A DNA stretch of 64,000 bases, taken from Stropharia rugosoannulata (taxonomy: Eukaryota > Basidiomycota > Agaricomycetes > Agaricales > Strophariaceae). The stretch spans positions 2,180,001 to 2,244,000 of the forward strand of contig JANCIK010000003.1 of assembly GCA_028532985.1 (NCBI GenBank), in the 5' to 3' direction. The notes under the pieces were generated by a model that ran no database searches, was not told where the DNA came from, and saw only the letters and a program-made list of their open reading frames with translations. The position numbers and the translations under genes are program-made. Shown one piece after another: positions 32,824 through 42,947 of this stretch (position 1 is the first letter of the stretch; the number at the start of each line of letters is the position of its first letter).

Positions 32824-34277
32824 ATGTCGGACATCGTCCTCAGGAAGAAGAAGAACGCAGATGCGCAAGCTGCCTTTCGTGCAAGGCGCGCCAACTACAT
32901 TGCAACCCTCGAGGAGACAGGTAATCATGTGTCGCATCGTTAATCCATCGAGCTCACATCCACTCAGTCACAACCCTCGAGTCCGTTGTCATCCAGCTAC
33001 AGGACTCGTGTCGCGAGTCTCGCAAAGAGGCTGCCGACCTCCGCGACGAAAATAGTCGCCTCCGTCATGAATATAACGAGCGCGAGCGGATGTGGCGGGC
33101 GTTTGCGTACTCGAGGAAGACAGGCCATACCTCTGCTGCCGATGACCTGCCTCCACCGGGGCTTTCGTCGCCTTTCTTAGGGGACGTACAGTCGAGTGTA
33201 CCCTCGCCACCTCTCATACAACCCCACTCTTTTCCTACCTCGACTTCTTATAGGGGCGATTCTGTCATAACCCAGAGCACTTACGCATCTTCCAGCATTG
33301 GAGGAAGTATCCCGGGAACCTCCTCCAGCATTCCCTTCGCGAGTCCTGACATCCCGGCCGATGGATCGTCTGCATCAGTAAATCGAGGAGGCAGGTATGC
33401 GCCTTATCCATACCCACTATATGGCGCAAGAGATCCCCGCTGGAATGACCTCCCCACAAACATGCCAAGCGCAGGATCAGTGTCGTCGCCGCATTCCCAG
33501 TCGTCCGCTTTTATTGAATCGCCCTCTCTCACATCCCCCGATATGTCTACTTATTCTACACGATTCTCAGGCGCGGATGAACAAAAGGCAGCGCTTAACA
33601 CTGTCCTTGAGAACGCACCCTACGTTTTCCCCAGTCACGACCGATTTCACCAGCCTATCATTGGGGACAGCATTCCCAATTCACGGTCCATCTCACCGTC
33701 TACCTCCACTCCCAGTTCGTCTGCATCAATGTCTCTGACGTCATCATTTCCATACACCTTTGCAGAGTCGTCTACAGCTCAAGAAAACACAGACTTTGAT
33801 TACCGACGCCATTCTTTGCCACACTGCCCAGAGGTCACTCTTCACGGCGGCACGGCTGATATTTCTCTCACAGGCCAACCGCCAGATCCATTACGTTATA
33901 GAATAGGTACTAGCCGGAGACCTGACTCGGGTGCCGACCAAAATAATAAGTGCCCGAGCGAGAATAGCGCCCACCAGGATCAAGGCAGTAGCGACGGGGA
34001 TCACGGATCGCGCCCCGAGTCCCGCCGTCACACTATGTCTACTTATTCAGGCTCTCCTTCGCCAGGACCTGCCTCTATATCTTGCACCGTTGCCGTGATC
34101 AAAGCGCAGGCTTTTGGAGCACTCCGCAGGACGCGCGCTAAAACAAAAAAGACATCGGAAGGAGCTGCGAGAGTTACGAAAGGTGTATTGGAAGCTCGAG
34201 GTATTGGAATTGATGGTCCAGCCAGAAGCAAGCGACCCCGGCTAGACGATGAGTACGGCAATGCAGAAACACCCTAA
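32824..34277 (+). CDS. bZIP transcription factor with Yap/Pap1-type basic region
   Basis: Exons 32824-32920 and 32968-34277 give 468 residues. The basic region starts almost at the N-terminus (LRKKKNADAQAAFRARRANY), matching the N-x2-A-Q-x2-F-R pattern of Yap/Pap1 factors, and is followed by a leucine zipper of about five heptads (IATLEETVTTLESVVIQLQD, then a Leu/Arg-rich coil ending MWRAF). The rest is a long Ser/Pro/Thr-rich region without a visible Cys-rich redox domain, so a role in oxidative stress cannot be claimed. A basic stretch (RTRAKTKKTSEGAARVTKG) and SKRPRLD near the C-terminus could serve nuclear import. Family is clear; target genes are unknown. Confidence 0.85.
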
Positions 34278-35001
34278 TCTAGTTCAATTATGCCTAATAG
34301 AATCAATCACGGAGGACCCTGTATCTATAGCCCCAGCTATCCTTTGTTCTTGGTCAATTTTTATTGTAGACAGTCAATATACTCGCATAACTTTGTATTT
34401 CATTGGGTCCAATATCATACTCACAGTACTTAAACAAATTCAGATTTAAAATTGTAAATACCTACTATCTATTTCTCTTACTAGGGTGTCTGGCAACGAG
34501 CTTGAATGCGCGCCCGGTTGAAGAACAATGAGTTCTCAACGTGTACACTTTCTGGGGACCCCACAACATCGACAGACCACACTTGAAGCATGACCTTCTT
34601 TAATTACCAGCCGAAGCGAGCACCGATGACTGGATCCATCCAAGGCAGGCACATGGCGCGCCATCCTATATCCGGAAGTCAAACTTCCGTGACGGTATGT
34701 ATGAAGTTATCTCTCAACGGCCACCTACTAATCCAAATAAGTAGGGTAGCAGTAATCGTCTGATGAGTCAGTTCTCTCGTAGGTGGGCTTGTGCCGTAGA
34801 CCATGTCGCTATGAGTGATTGTATTTGACAGCGCCTCTGCATGGAAATCATACTATGTAAGACAAAATCATATTATTTATGACGTCTACTAAATGTATAA
34901 CTTAAAAAGCTAGTTAACCTTAGGGGTTGCAACATCCCAAGGGCCACGAATAATACTGAAAAAGATATATCAGTATGGCAGTTATAGAGAGAGAAGCTGA
35001 C
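34278..35001. other. Intergenic region between convergent bZIP and GPI2 genes
   Basis: About 720 bp between two 3' ends. AT-rich; no open frame of interest and no repeat was noticed. Confidence 0.5.
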
Positions 35002-36064
35002 CTACTTTTTATATCGCTGTGCCCATATTAAGATGCCAGGTGCAATTAAAGTAATAAAGAGGAGAACAGTGAGGTACAGCCAGAACACAGTGTTAGAAAG
35101 ATCAGCCACGAGCCACACGGCAACTGTTGACAGGCCAAGTGTCATACAAACCCAGAGGATAGGCGGAGATGACTGCAGGTGACAATGAGCATAAGGCAGA
35201 GCTAAGGCAAACAAAGACTCGCCTGTAATCTATGACGTAGCATAGGAAATAATGCGAAGGCCTGGATGGAGAAGAGTATGAGTGCGAAGACAGCTATATC
35301 TGTAGCCAGGCGAGATGCTAAAACAACTGATGCAGAAACAGCTGCATTCATGGACAAGACAGATGACAGTCTAAAAAAATAATAGCAGATATATCAAAAC
35401 GTGTCTGTATGAAAGGCTGCCCCTTACCCTTCGGTAGCGCCGATTGCGCCTGCAACAGTATAATCAGCGAGGAGGGCATTGAGAATGAACAGCACGGCAG
35501 ATAACGCCCAAATAGAATCAGAGGACGTGGCAGCAGTCAGCGTCCGTAGCACCGGCGCAAGGGACATCAGCACGAGAAACATCATGATCGACGGTTTCAA
35601 TGCCTTCAAATCTAGCCAGCGGGGGAAATTTTTTAAACGTTTTGTTGGCGAAATACTACAGCGGGGAACTCACGGCTGGTGCGACCAGCTGGTTCGCTGG
35701 CCGTTCGCGCTAATGCGTGCCAGGATATGTAGCCGGCAAAGAAGCACAACACGGAAAAACAAACAAGGGAACGAGGGTCCAATGTATGCTCCTTTAGACG
35801 CACAAAGACTGCCAGGAAGATAAAGGTGGCAGCGAGGTGCTGCGTGATAGAACACGAAAAGATAACGAGAGGCCAATAGGTATACGGCCGAAAATTAGCT
35901 GTCAACGATTTTAGATTATGTTCGGGGTCGCATGTGTGCTACATACGATTCGTCTGCAACGATGCAAGAAATGCTTTGCGCGGAACATAATTATCTGGGT
36001 ATGCATGATGTTTCCAAAGAACCTTTTCCCAGTGTGCCGGTTCGTCGGTCTCTGATGAGACCAT
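35002..36064 (-). CDS. GPI2: GPI-GlcNAc transferase subunit GPI2 (PIG-C)
   Basis: Exons 36064-35947, 35898-35674, 35611-35428, 35370-35223 and 35172-35002 give 281 residues. GPI2/PIG-C is a multispanning ER subunit of the complex that adds GlcNAc to phosphatidylinositol, the first step of GPI-anchor synthesis. Diagnostic stretches: WEKVLWKHHAYPDNYVP near the N-terminus, NFRPYTYWPLVIFSCSITQH, APVLRTLTAATSSDSIWALS, GLSSVLSMNAAVSASVVLAS and FALILFSIQAFALFPMLRHR. The fourth intron (35222-35173) starts with GC (CAG|GCGAGT) instead of GT; no GT donor in this stretch keeps the reading frame, so a GC-AG intron is the best reading. Stop TAG follows WAQRYKK. Confidence 0.93.
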
Positions 36065-36451
36065 TCAGGAATGCTCGACAGCAGCAATCGTCGTGGCCGC
36101 CGCAACGTTATTGCCAGCGGTTGATCTGAGGCAATTGTGGGCTAGTCGGACAGCAATAACGTAGGGAGTGTGTGGTATGTTGGAAGATGGCTCGTGTGCG
36201 GAAGCGGTTGCTGCCAAATTCGTGATCGCCGACTGGCTGTCATGGTCAGAACTATATCTTATCACCCGCCCTCAACTCCTCATTTCTACCATAATTTACC
36301 CATAAAACGAGGTCCTGCACCACTCACTCGGATCGGATATCCGACCTCGCGATTCTCAGTAATACTCTAGACCACTGCCATCCCAGCGTCTGCAAAACGT
36401 GCAGTGGGCGAGGCAAGACAGCCTTTTATAGTGAAATAATTCATGAAATAA
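36065..36451. other. Intergenic region with a cruciform-capable repeat
   Basis: About 390 bp upstream of GPI2. It contains the 12-bp palindrome TCGGATATCCGA (36333-36344) nested in a larger inverted repeat with arms CGAGGTC (36308-36314) and GACCTCG (36343-36349). No gene was seen. Confidence 0.5.
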
Positions 36452-36992
36452 TCAGATGGAGTTGGAGAACGATGTATCAACCTGAAGATGAGGATCGTAT
36501 CATACATGTATTGGGGTTGTGATGGTGGCATATAGCATGGTCCGTCCTGCAGACTCGCTCTACCTAATGACTGGACTTTAATCCCACTGGACCAACCATG
36601 CGTTAGCCCATTCCTCACGCGCATGCACACAATCCCTCTTACCACAAGTTGGGCTGGCTCAGCCTGCGTCGGACCCCCTGGCTTCTGACTGTTCTGTTTA
36701 GCTAGCTGGCTGGCCAATTTGCCTTGCTTGGGATTCCCACTGTTTGTCCCTCTTGCCTGTGCCTACAAATTCTTCTAGAAGACGCTCGTTCGTGATGGGA
36801 ATTACCTACCGCCTGCAGCCGCCGTTCTGCAGCTTCCGCCGCAGCCGTGCGAGGATCTATGCGCTGGGAAGGACCTGGCTGGGTCGAAACCGTCGATTTC
36901 GCAGTGTTTGCATTCGTGGAGCTTGCGGGACCTGATCCTAACACATTATGCCCGCCCTCATAATTGGAAGATTTCGAACAAAGAGAACCCAT
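36452..36992 (-). CDS. Small SVIP-like candidate p97/VCP (Cdc48)-interacting protein
   Basis: Exons 36992-36810, 36762-36643 and, less certainly, 36481-36452 give about 110 residues. The N-terminus MGSLCSKSS fits N-myristoylation (Gly2, Ser6) with a nearby palmitoylatable Cys. Residues about 45-57 read RTAAAEAAERR, which matches the VCP-interacting motif R-x5-A-A-x2-R found in SVIP and related p97 cofactors. A basic, Gln-rich tail follows (ARGTNSGNPKQGKLASQLAK). SVIP inhibits ER-associated degradation by binding p97 at membranes. Length and order (myristoyl site, VIM, short tail) match that family. The 3' end is the weak point: the last intron would be 161 nt, longer than its neighbours. Identity is inferred from motifs only. 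Confidence 0.55.
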
Positions 36993-37223
36993 GAGTACAA
37001 AGTCATCATAGGCGCTTTCGAGGTACACCGGCTCTTGGCCAATCAACCACGGCAGGCACCATGTGACGGCTTGTTTACCATTCTCGGTGTTAGAAGATCT
37101 TGACGCAGCCTTAATTCCTCTGCGCCCCCGTAGATATTTCATAGCACTCAAAAATGGTCAAAATATACGGAACTATTGATACATGAAAATGGTCTTAAAC
37201 TATAAAAAAAGGTCGTATTCTGC

Positions 37224-38033
37224 TCAAGTATTAGTACGCTCTTCAGATACAGAAACATAGTCCCCTCTGCCAGGGTTGATATGAGTAGCACTCGTCCCAA
37301 ATCGAGTGAGACCCAAAGGTGCACTTTCGTCTCCCTGTCTTCTAGGAATCCATGGCTGGTGATGATGGATCAGTTGATTTCATTTATGGTATAGCGTGAA
37401 TAGAACTCACTTCCCACCAGCGGTCTTGATTTCTGCGAGGACGACTCCATGGAACTCCCCCAGAAAGTCCAGCCTTTCGCATTCGGTTTTTGATGCCGGC
37501 CCCAAGCAGCAGGCCAAATACTGTTAGCAGGAAGAGAGTGACTACCAGCTGGTCTCGCGGTGAATCGCGTTCTATAGCGAAAATTAGTAACAGTGCATGA
37601 AGCCAGAGAGATGGTGAACAGTACGGAAACATCTTGCTTCGACGTCGCCCTCTTTTCCTGTAGCAATATCTGGATTCGTGTTTCCCAGTGAAGCGCCAGC
37701 GCAGATGCGCAGATTTTGATTAAGACACCACTGTTTGGTACAGGATAGACATGGTTGCGATGGGTTGTCGGGCACAGTCAAGGGCATAATTTCATACGTA
37801 GATCCAAAGCATATGCCTAGTACATTGTATAGGTTCCATATCATTCAATGGGACTGGTAGGGCGTACATTTACAGAAATTGGTGGCTTCCCACTTCTTCC
37901 AGTCGGCCTTGACTACAAGCTAGAGTTAAATAGTCAGAAGGATTTGAGAAGGATGGCTCTTCATAGGTTAGGCTGTGCTTACAGATAGCGAAAGTATGAA
38001 GGCCAAGATCCAAGGCAAGAACGTACGAGGCAT
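37224..38033 (-). CDS. Secretory-pathway membrane protein of unknown function, Cys-rich lumenal domain
   Basis: Exons 38033-37983, 37919-37868, 37816-37625, 37571-37411 and 37355-37224 give 195 residues. Signal peptide MPRTFLPWILAFILSLSLVVKA, then a region of about 80 residues with nine Cys (CKCICFGSTYEIM, PCLSCTKQWCLNQNLRICAG), a single membrane helix (LVVTLFLLTVFGLLLGAGI) and a basic/Gly-rich cytosolic tail ending SEERTNT. This is a type I topology. The Cys pattern suggests a disulfide-bonded lumenal domain, but I do not recognise the family. The gene is divergent from ARP1, with 172 bp between the start codons. Confidence 0.7.
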
Positions 38034-38205
38034 TGAGCAGAGACTCTAGGTGACGCTGCGTGATGGGGATGCCAAACAGGGATGGCGCGGCTGAGCTTGA
38101 ACTCCGAACGCGCCTCTTCTACTTACTTCCCCCTAACCACCACACCTCTTACGCGCAATCGTCCCCCACACGCGTCGCAGGGCCGCATAATAATAGGTGC
38201 TCATT

Positions 38206-39806
38206 ATGTCGGGGGCATACGACGATGTACTCACTAATCAGCCAGTTGTCATTGACAATGTTTGTCTTTTTCGTTGGATCTTTCTGCTTCTGAATCTTTG
38301 AACTGTATCTTCTTTCAAAGGGCTCTGGAACGATAAAGGCTGGATTTGCGGGACAAGACCATCCGAAGTGCTTTTTCCCGTCATTGTGCGTCGCTATGGT
38401 TGGGTCCATTTCTCTGCGTGAACGCGTGACACTGATTGTCTACATCCGATTGCGTAGTGTTGGCCGACCAAAGCATGTACGAGTAATGGCTGGCGCCTTG
38501 GAAGGCGACGTCTTCATAGGCAGACGAGCCCAAGAGTTCAGGGGTCTACTCAAGATTAAATACCCGATGGAACATGGCATTGTAACAGACTGGGACGATA
38601 TGGAGCGGATATGGAATTGGGTGTATGCTGAAGAGTTGGGTACGCTTAGCGAAGAGGTCCGTCGGTGCACAACTTCCTTTCCAATCAAACTTCTAATCGT
38701 TTTTGACACCAGCACCCTGTTTTACTGACCGAGGCACCTCTCAATCCTCGGGCTAACAGAGATGTGGCTGCTCAGATATTTTTTGATACGTTTAATGTGC
38801 CAGCCCTTTACACGTCGGTTCAAGCTGTCCTAGCACTGTAGGTCACTTTCCTACGGATTGCCGAATCCAGGGAATTAATCATGTCCCGATGGAAGATATT
38901 CATCAGGACGGACTACAGGGATTGTGCTGGATTCAGGTGATGGCGTCACACATGCCGTACCCGTCTTTGAAGGTTTCTCGATGCCTCATGCCATTCGCCG
39001 CGTTGATGTGGCAGGAAGGTAATATTCCTGTTCCATCATTGTATCTATGCTTGTTAATGGTGGCATGCAGAGACGTGACCGATCATCTTCAGCTACTTTT
39101 GCGGAAGACAGGTTATCATCTACACACCACGGCTGAACGCGAGATTGTACGGACAATCAAGGAGAAGTGTTGCTACGTTGCACTCAACCCGTCTAAGGAG
39201 GAAAAGGACTCTATGGGTCGGGTGGAAGAGTTCAAACTGCCAGATGGAAATGTCCTTCTAGTACAGTTTTTTTTCCTTCATTTTACTGCATTAACAGAAT
39301 ATTGCTTACACTTTTTTCAAGCTCGGTCCTGAACGCTTCCGGGCCCCTGAAATTCTTTTCAATCCTGAATTAATTGGGGAAGAGTACGCAGGTGTTCACC
39401 AAGTCTTGGTCGATTCTATCACTAGGGTTGATTTAGACTTGCGAAAAAGCCTGTTTTCCAACATTGTGCTTAGTGGGGGAAGTACTCTCTGCAAAGGTTC
39501 GCATGCTTCGGAGGTGCTTGAGCTTAGCTATGTGCTTATCCACCCCTTAGGCTTCGGCGACCGATTGTTGAACGAGGTTAAGAAACTTGCCTTGAAAGAT
39601 GTCAAAATCAAAATCTACGCACCCCCAGAGAGGAAGTACTCGACATGGATCGGAGGTTCCATTCTAGCAGGACTAAATACCTTCAAAAAGGTAAAACGAC
39701 AATTCTTCCTATCTAACCTAATCTCATTAACATGTTGCAGATGTGTATATCCTCGGAGGAATACCAGGAAGATCCAGATATTATCCACAAGAAATATGGA
39801 TTTTGA
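38206..39806 (+). CDS. ARP1: Actin-related protein 1 (centractin), dynactin filament subunit
   Basis: Exons 38206-38259, 38321-38385, 38458-38656, 38713-38837, 38896-39018, 39071-39260, 39322-39496, 39551-39690, 39741-39806 give 378 residues, the usual length. Arp1 forms the short filament of dynactin, which links dynein to cargo. Seen: [20 protein letters not shown] (phosphate loop 1), [20 protein letters not shown] (Arp1-specific), [52 protein letters not shown] (phosphate loop 2), [20 protein letters not shown] and [19 protein letters not shown]. The [16 protein letters not shown] stretch separates Arp1 from conventional actin. Intron 1 follows the donor GTTTGT. Confidence 0.96.
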
Positions 39807-40060
39807 GGAGACAGGTTTTCTGAGGATCTTCTTATTGATTTGATGATACCCATATATTATTACTTCCAAAAGTCTATTTCACCCCACTTAGAATAGCATA
39901 ATAGACCATGTAGTATCTGACATCGGCACTCGTGCGCTCAAGAAGGACATAGGGTATCATTGCAGCAAGAAACGTGAGGGCATGTATATGCATAGTATTT
40001 CTGACGACCCATAATACGCATACAGAGGTGGCAAGGCGTAGACAACTGTAGAAGAATCGA

Positions 40061-40750
40061 TTACTTGCCCTTCTTGGGAGGCTCGGCAGCCTTGACCTTT
40101 TTGGTACCGCGGAGCTGGATGAAATGTTCGAATCAGACTATATTGTGAATTTGAAATGCTACCCACTTTCTTCGCACGGTTCTTGCGCTCCTTCCGTAGC
40201 TTGCGGGATGCTTTTTCAACCTTGGCTGCAAGTCCTGACTAAAATCGAATCAGGGGAAGAAACAGAGTAAAGCATGAAGTGAAGTGACATACCCGCACAA
40301 GACGGTACTTCGGCTCAAACTTCTTCTGCGATGCCTCATCATCGTAAATCAACGCGAACCCAGTGCTGCGTCCTCCACCGAATTGTGTTCGAAGACCGAA
40401 CGCGACGACACGAGTCTTGTCCGTCTTGTAGAGAGCGGCAAGCTTCTCCTGGAGCTCAGCTCTCGAGACATTGGCGCGGGAAGGGTGGAGGATATCAACG
40501 ACAAATTGACGGCGTGCCAATAGACGGTTGGTGATAAATTTACGGGTACGGAGCGTAATGGGGGCTGAGTTGTCGGCCTAAACGAGTGAGAGTTAACGGA
40601 TTGTTCTCCAATTTCGGCCATTCCAAAGCGCCTCGTCCACCAAACAGTATGTCCACCCTCCTGCCCAGTCCAAATGAATCCTCGAACCGAAGATGCTCAA
40701 GTTTCTCCGCAATTTGCACGATCAAAGTTTCAAGGTAAGAAACTCACCAT
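40061..40750 (-). CDS. RPS24: 40S ribosomal protein S24 (eS24)
   Basis: Coding exons 40750-40748 (only the ATG), 40577-40293, 40238-40167 and 40114-40061 give 137 residues. It is a small-subunit protein, also needed for pre-18S processing. Seen: [71 protein letters not shown] and [14 protein letters not shown], then a Lys/Arg-rich tail. An ATG-only first coding exon followed by a longer intron (40747-40578, 170 nt) is a layout often seen in ribosomal protein genes and fits the sequence: the donor directly follows ATG (ATG|GTGAGT). Confidence 0.95.
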
Positions 40751-41492
40751 TTTGAAAGCCTAAAGTCCGGTGCTGCATAAAAACGTCAGTCATCCGGTAT
40801 TGAGATCTGTAGGAGCGCGCTGGACCGTACCTTTGTCTTGAGGTCGTCGCCAGTGCCGAAATGGCTATCGCACTCTCTGGGTCGGAAGCTGTGGCTTGCC
40901 AAAACTGCACAGTATAACGGAGATCACCGAGCAATGACGTCACGTGCGTACTACTCTTCCTTCTTATCTTTGTCGTTCCTCTGGCGCATGATAACATGCC
41001 GCCTTCTTTGTCGTTCTTTCTCAACCACGGGTCTAACCAGCGAGTCTCAACGGCTGTCATTATTATTTCTCTGGTTTTCCCCGGAAGAGCTAGGACACAA
41101 AATAGATTCAAAGTACGAGAAGAGACTAAATTCAGATTTCCCTTACGTCTCTCATGTCCGTGGTAACAATTCAATGGTATACTAAATAAAATATTCTTTG
41201 AACCCTGCATTTATTCATGGTGGACACGATTACATTTGCTCATTTACGCTGAGTAAGTTTATCATCATGGAAATTTCTTCCCAATTTCTTCCAATATACC
41301 TACTGTGAACAAATTCTTGAGAAGAACGCATCAATGGAATGCCGATGAATAACTGCAGGTTGCATGGATTAGAAAACAATTGTAGGGAGTAGTATTCGAT
41401 TAGATGATATGTTTATAGTATGCCGATTTAGTTGATGCGCGAGGTAGGAATACGGTGATTATAGAAAAATGTACGAGAGAACAAAAGGGGAT
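40751..41492. other. RPS24 upstream region and intergenic space
   Basis: About 740 bp between RPS24 and the 3' end of the next gene. Both strands have 115-160-codon open frames (40838-41185 plus; 41210-40722 minus) that overlap each other and match nothing I know; they are not called as genes. A CRE-like site joined to an E-box lies at 40935-40946. Confidence 0.5.
40935..40946. promoter_or_regulatory. CRE-like TGACGTCA overlapping CACGTG E-box
   Basis: The sequence reads TGACGTCACGTG, an ATF/CREB-type palindrome sharing two bases with a bHLH-type E-box, 185 bp upstream of the RPS24 start. It is seen in sequence; binding is inference. Confidence 0.35.
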
Positions 41493-42291
41493 TTAAATGC
41501 AAAGTCCGACCAGCTCGACTCCAGATGCGCAGGTACTTGTCAGAGTCTTTCCTAGAACAGCCGCCAGAGGAGGTTGTAGGGCATTGATGGTACCGTCACT
41601 AGCGTCCTCCACTTTGTCTATAATGTCATCAAGAAGACATTTGATATTATAGAATACTAGTGTTGTTTGTGGATATGGTTGTAAAACTTGATATGCGGAA
41701 TTACTTACTCGGTCCAATTATAGGTCCAACGATAGGCACTGTCGGCAGGAAATCGTTGACTGAATTAAAGAGACCCTTATTGAGATTGAAAAAATCCTTA
41801 AGGATAGTCTCGATGCTGTTCGTGCGATCATAATTGGCCAGCCCTTTGTCAGATAGAGTACTAGCAACAGCATCATGGAAGTCCGAGACGTTATCTTCGT
41901 AGGCAGATAACATAGAGCTGTACTGCTGCTGGAAGTCGCCTCCGTCAATTTTACCAGAAAGGTTAGCAAAACTCCCTAAGCGGAATTAGAAATGATAGAT
42001 TCTGACAAGACGACACAACTTACTGAGCTTATCAGCATTTGTTTTAGCTGCATCGTAGCTTTCAAGAAGGCGCGTATCGCTGCTCCGAGGTCGCTCTACA
42101 CTAGCAGGTAGTGATGATGCATGGAAAGAAGTGCGATTTACAGTAACCAGACCGATTGAATAGTCTCCTGTCCTTAGTGCCAAAGGAACGGGTATGGGAG
42201 TTGCTGTTACAGAAACAGCCGACCAGAGAATGACCCAAAGCGAGATGGTATACAGTATCAGAAAATGCATTGAAGAAGGAAAGCGAGCCAT
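41493..42291 (-). CDS. Secreted alpha-helical protein of unknown function
   Basis: Exons 42291-42024, 41975-41709 and 41656-41493 give 232 residues. A long N-terminal hydrophobic stretch (MHFLILYTISLWVILWSAVS, from residue 8) acts as signal peptide, ending near TATPIP. The mature protein is mostly amphipathic helix (ESYDAAKTNADKL, GGDFQQQYSSMLSAYEDNVS, SIETILKDFFNLNKGLFNSV) with only a few Cys near the end (NIKCLLDD, TSTCASG, GLC). I recognise no domain. A TATA box lies about 120 bp upstream, consistent with a regulated secreted-protein gene. It lies in tandem with the CPL1-like gene on the same strand. Confidence 0.68.
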
Positions 42292-42947
42292 AGAAAATGC
42301 CTAAGTAAGCCTGCGACTAGCGCTGAGACAAAATCTACCAAGGCGTGATGTTTGAAAGGCGAAAGTGAGAGGTGGAAGGGACTAACGCGTTACTATGATT
42401 CCAACCTTTATATAGTCCCTATTGACGCCCATATTTGTCGCACTTTGTACACGATCGTCTCTGACATACAGTATTTAGTATGTACATGCACAATTTCACC
42501 AGGAAAATCTGGGAAAATGGTGATGTAAACAATTTGCCTGGTTGATTCGTATGAATTGCATAACGGGACAACTCAGCACAATCAAAATGGGTAGTAGCAT
42601 CGGATACCTTTTATGAGAAATACACAAGGCGGATGGATATATGACACAACATTATCATGCACGGACTCGTCAGCGTACAAGCCGGATATTAACGTCTAGA
42701 GAACAAGGCGACGATAGCACGTCAAAAAAAAGAAAGGAAAAGAAGAGATTTACCCGAGTTATACTCTGTCGCGATGCAGGATAAATAGGTGATAGTTATA
42801 TTTAAAAAGTGTCCGAAAAACAAAGGTCAGTTCAACAATAGTAATGTGTCCAATGTGATACCCGGGATAATATGTTGCGAGAGATGAGTGGGCACCACGT
42901 AAGACTGTGAATCGCCCATCCTATGGAGACCAGGGAAGTGATATGAA
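42292..42947. other. Intergenic region between two secreted-protein genes
   Basis: About 650 bp, AT-rich, containing the TATA box of the 41493-42291 gene and the 3' end of the CPL1-like gene. No gene was seen. Confidence 0.5.
42407..42414 (-). promoter_or_regulatory. TATA box upstream of the 41493-42291 gene
   Basis: TATATAAA on the minus strand, 116-123 bp before the ATG at 42291, a common position for fungal TATA elements. Confidence 0.45.

Noticed and set aside
36643..37151. Upstream in-frame Met codons of the SVIP-like gene (MSAMKYLRGRRG…, before 36992)
   Set aside because: Starting at 36992 gives the N-myristoylation sequence and family size; the upstream residues do not resemble SVIP and would bury the Gly.
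40722..41210. Overlapping frames of 162 codons (minus) and 115 codons (plus) upstream of RPS24
   Set aside because: They overlap each other on opposite strands, have no known motifs, no intron signals that extend them, and one has no supporting upstream start context. They could be leader-encoded, but there is no evidence.
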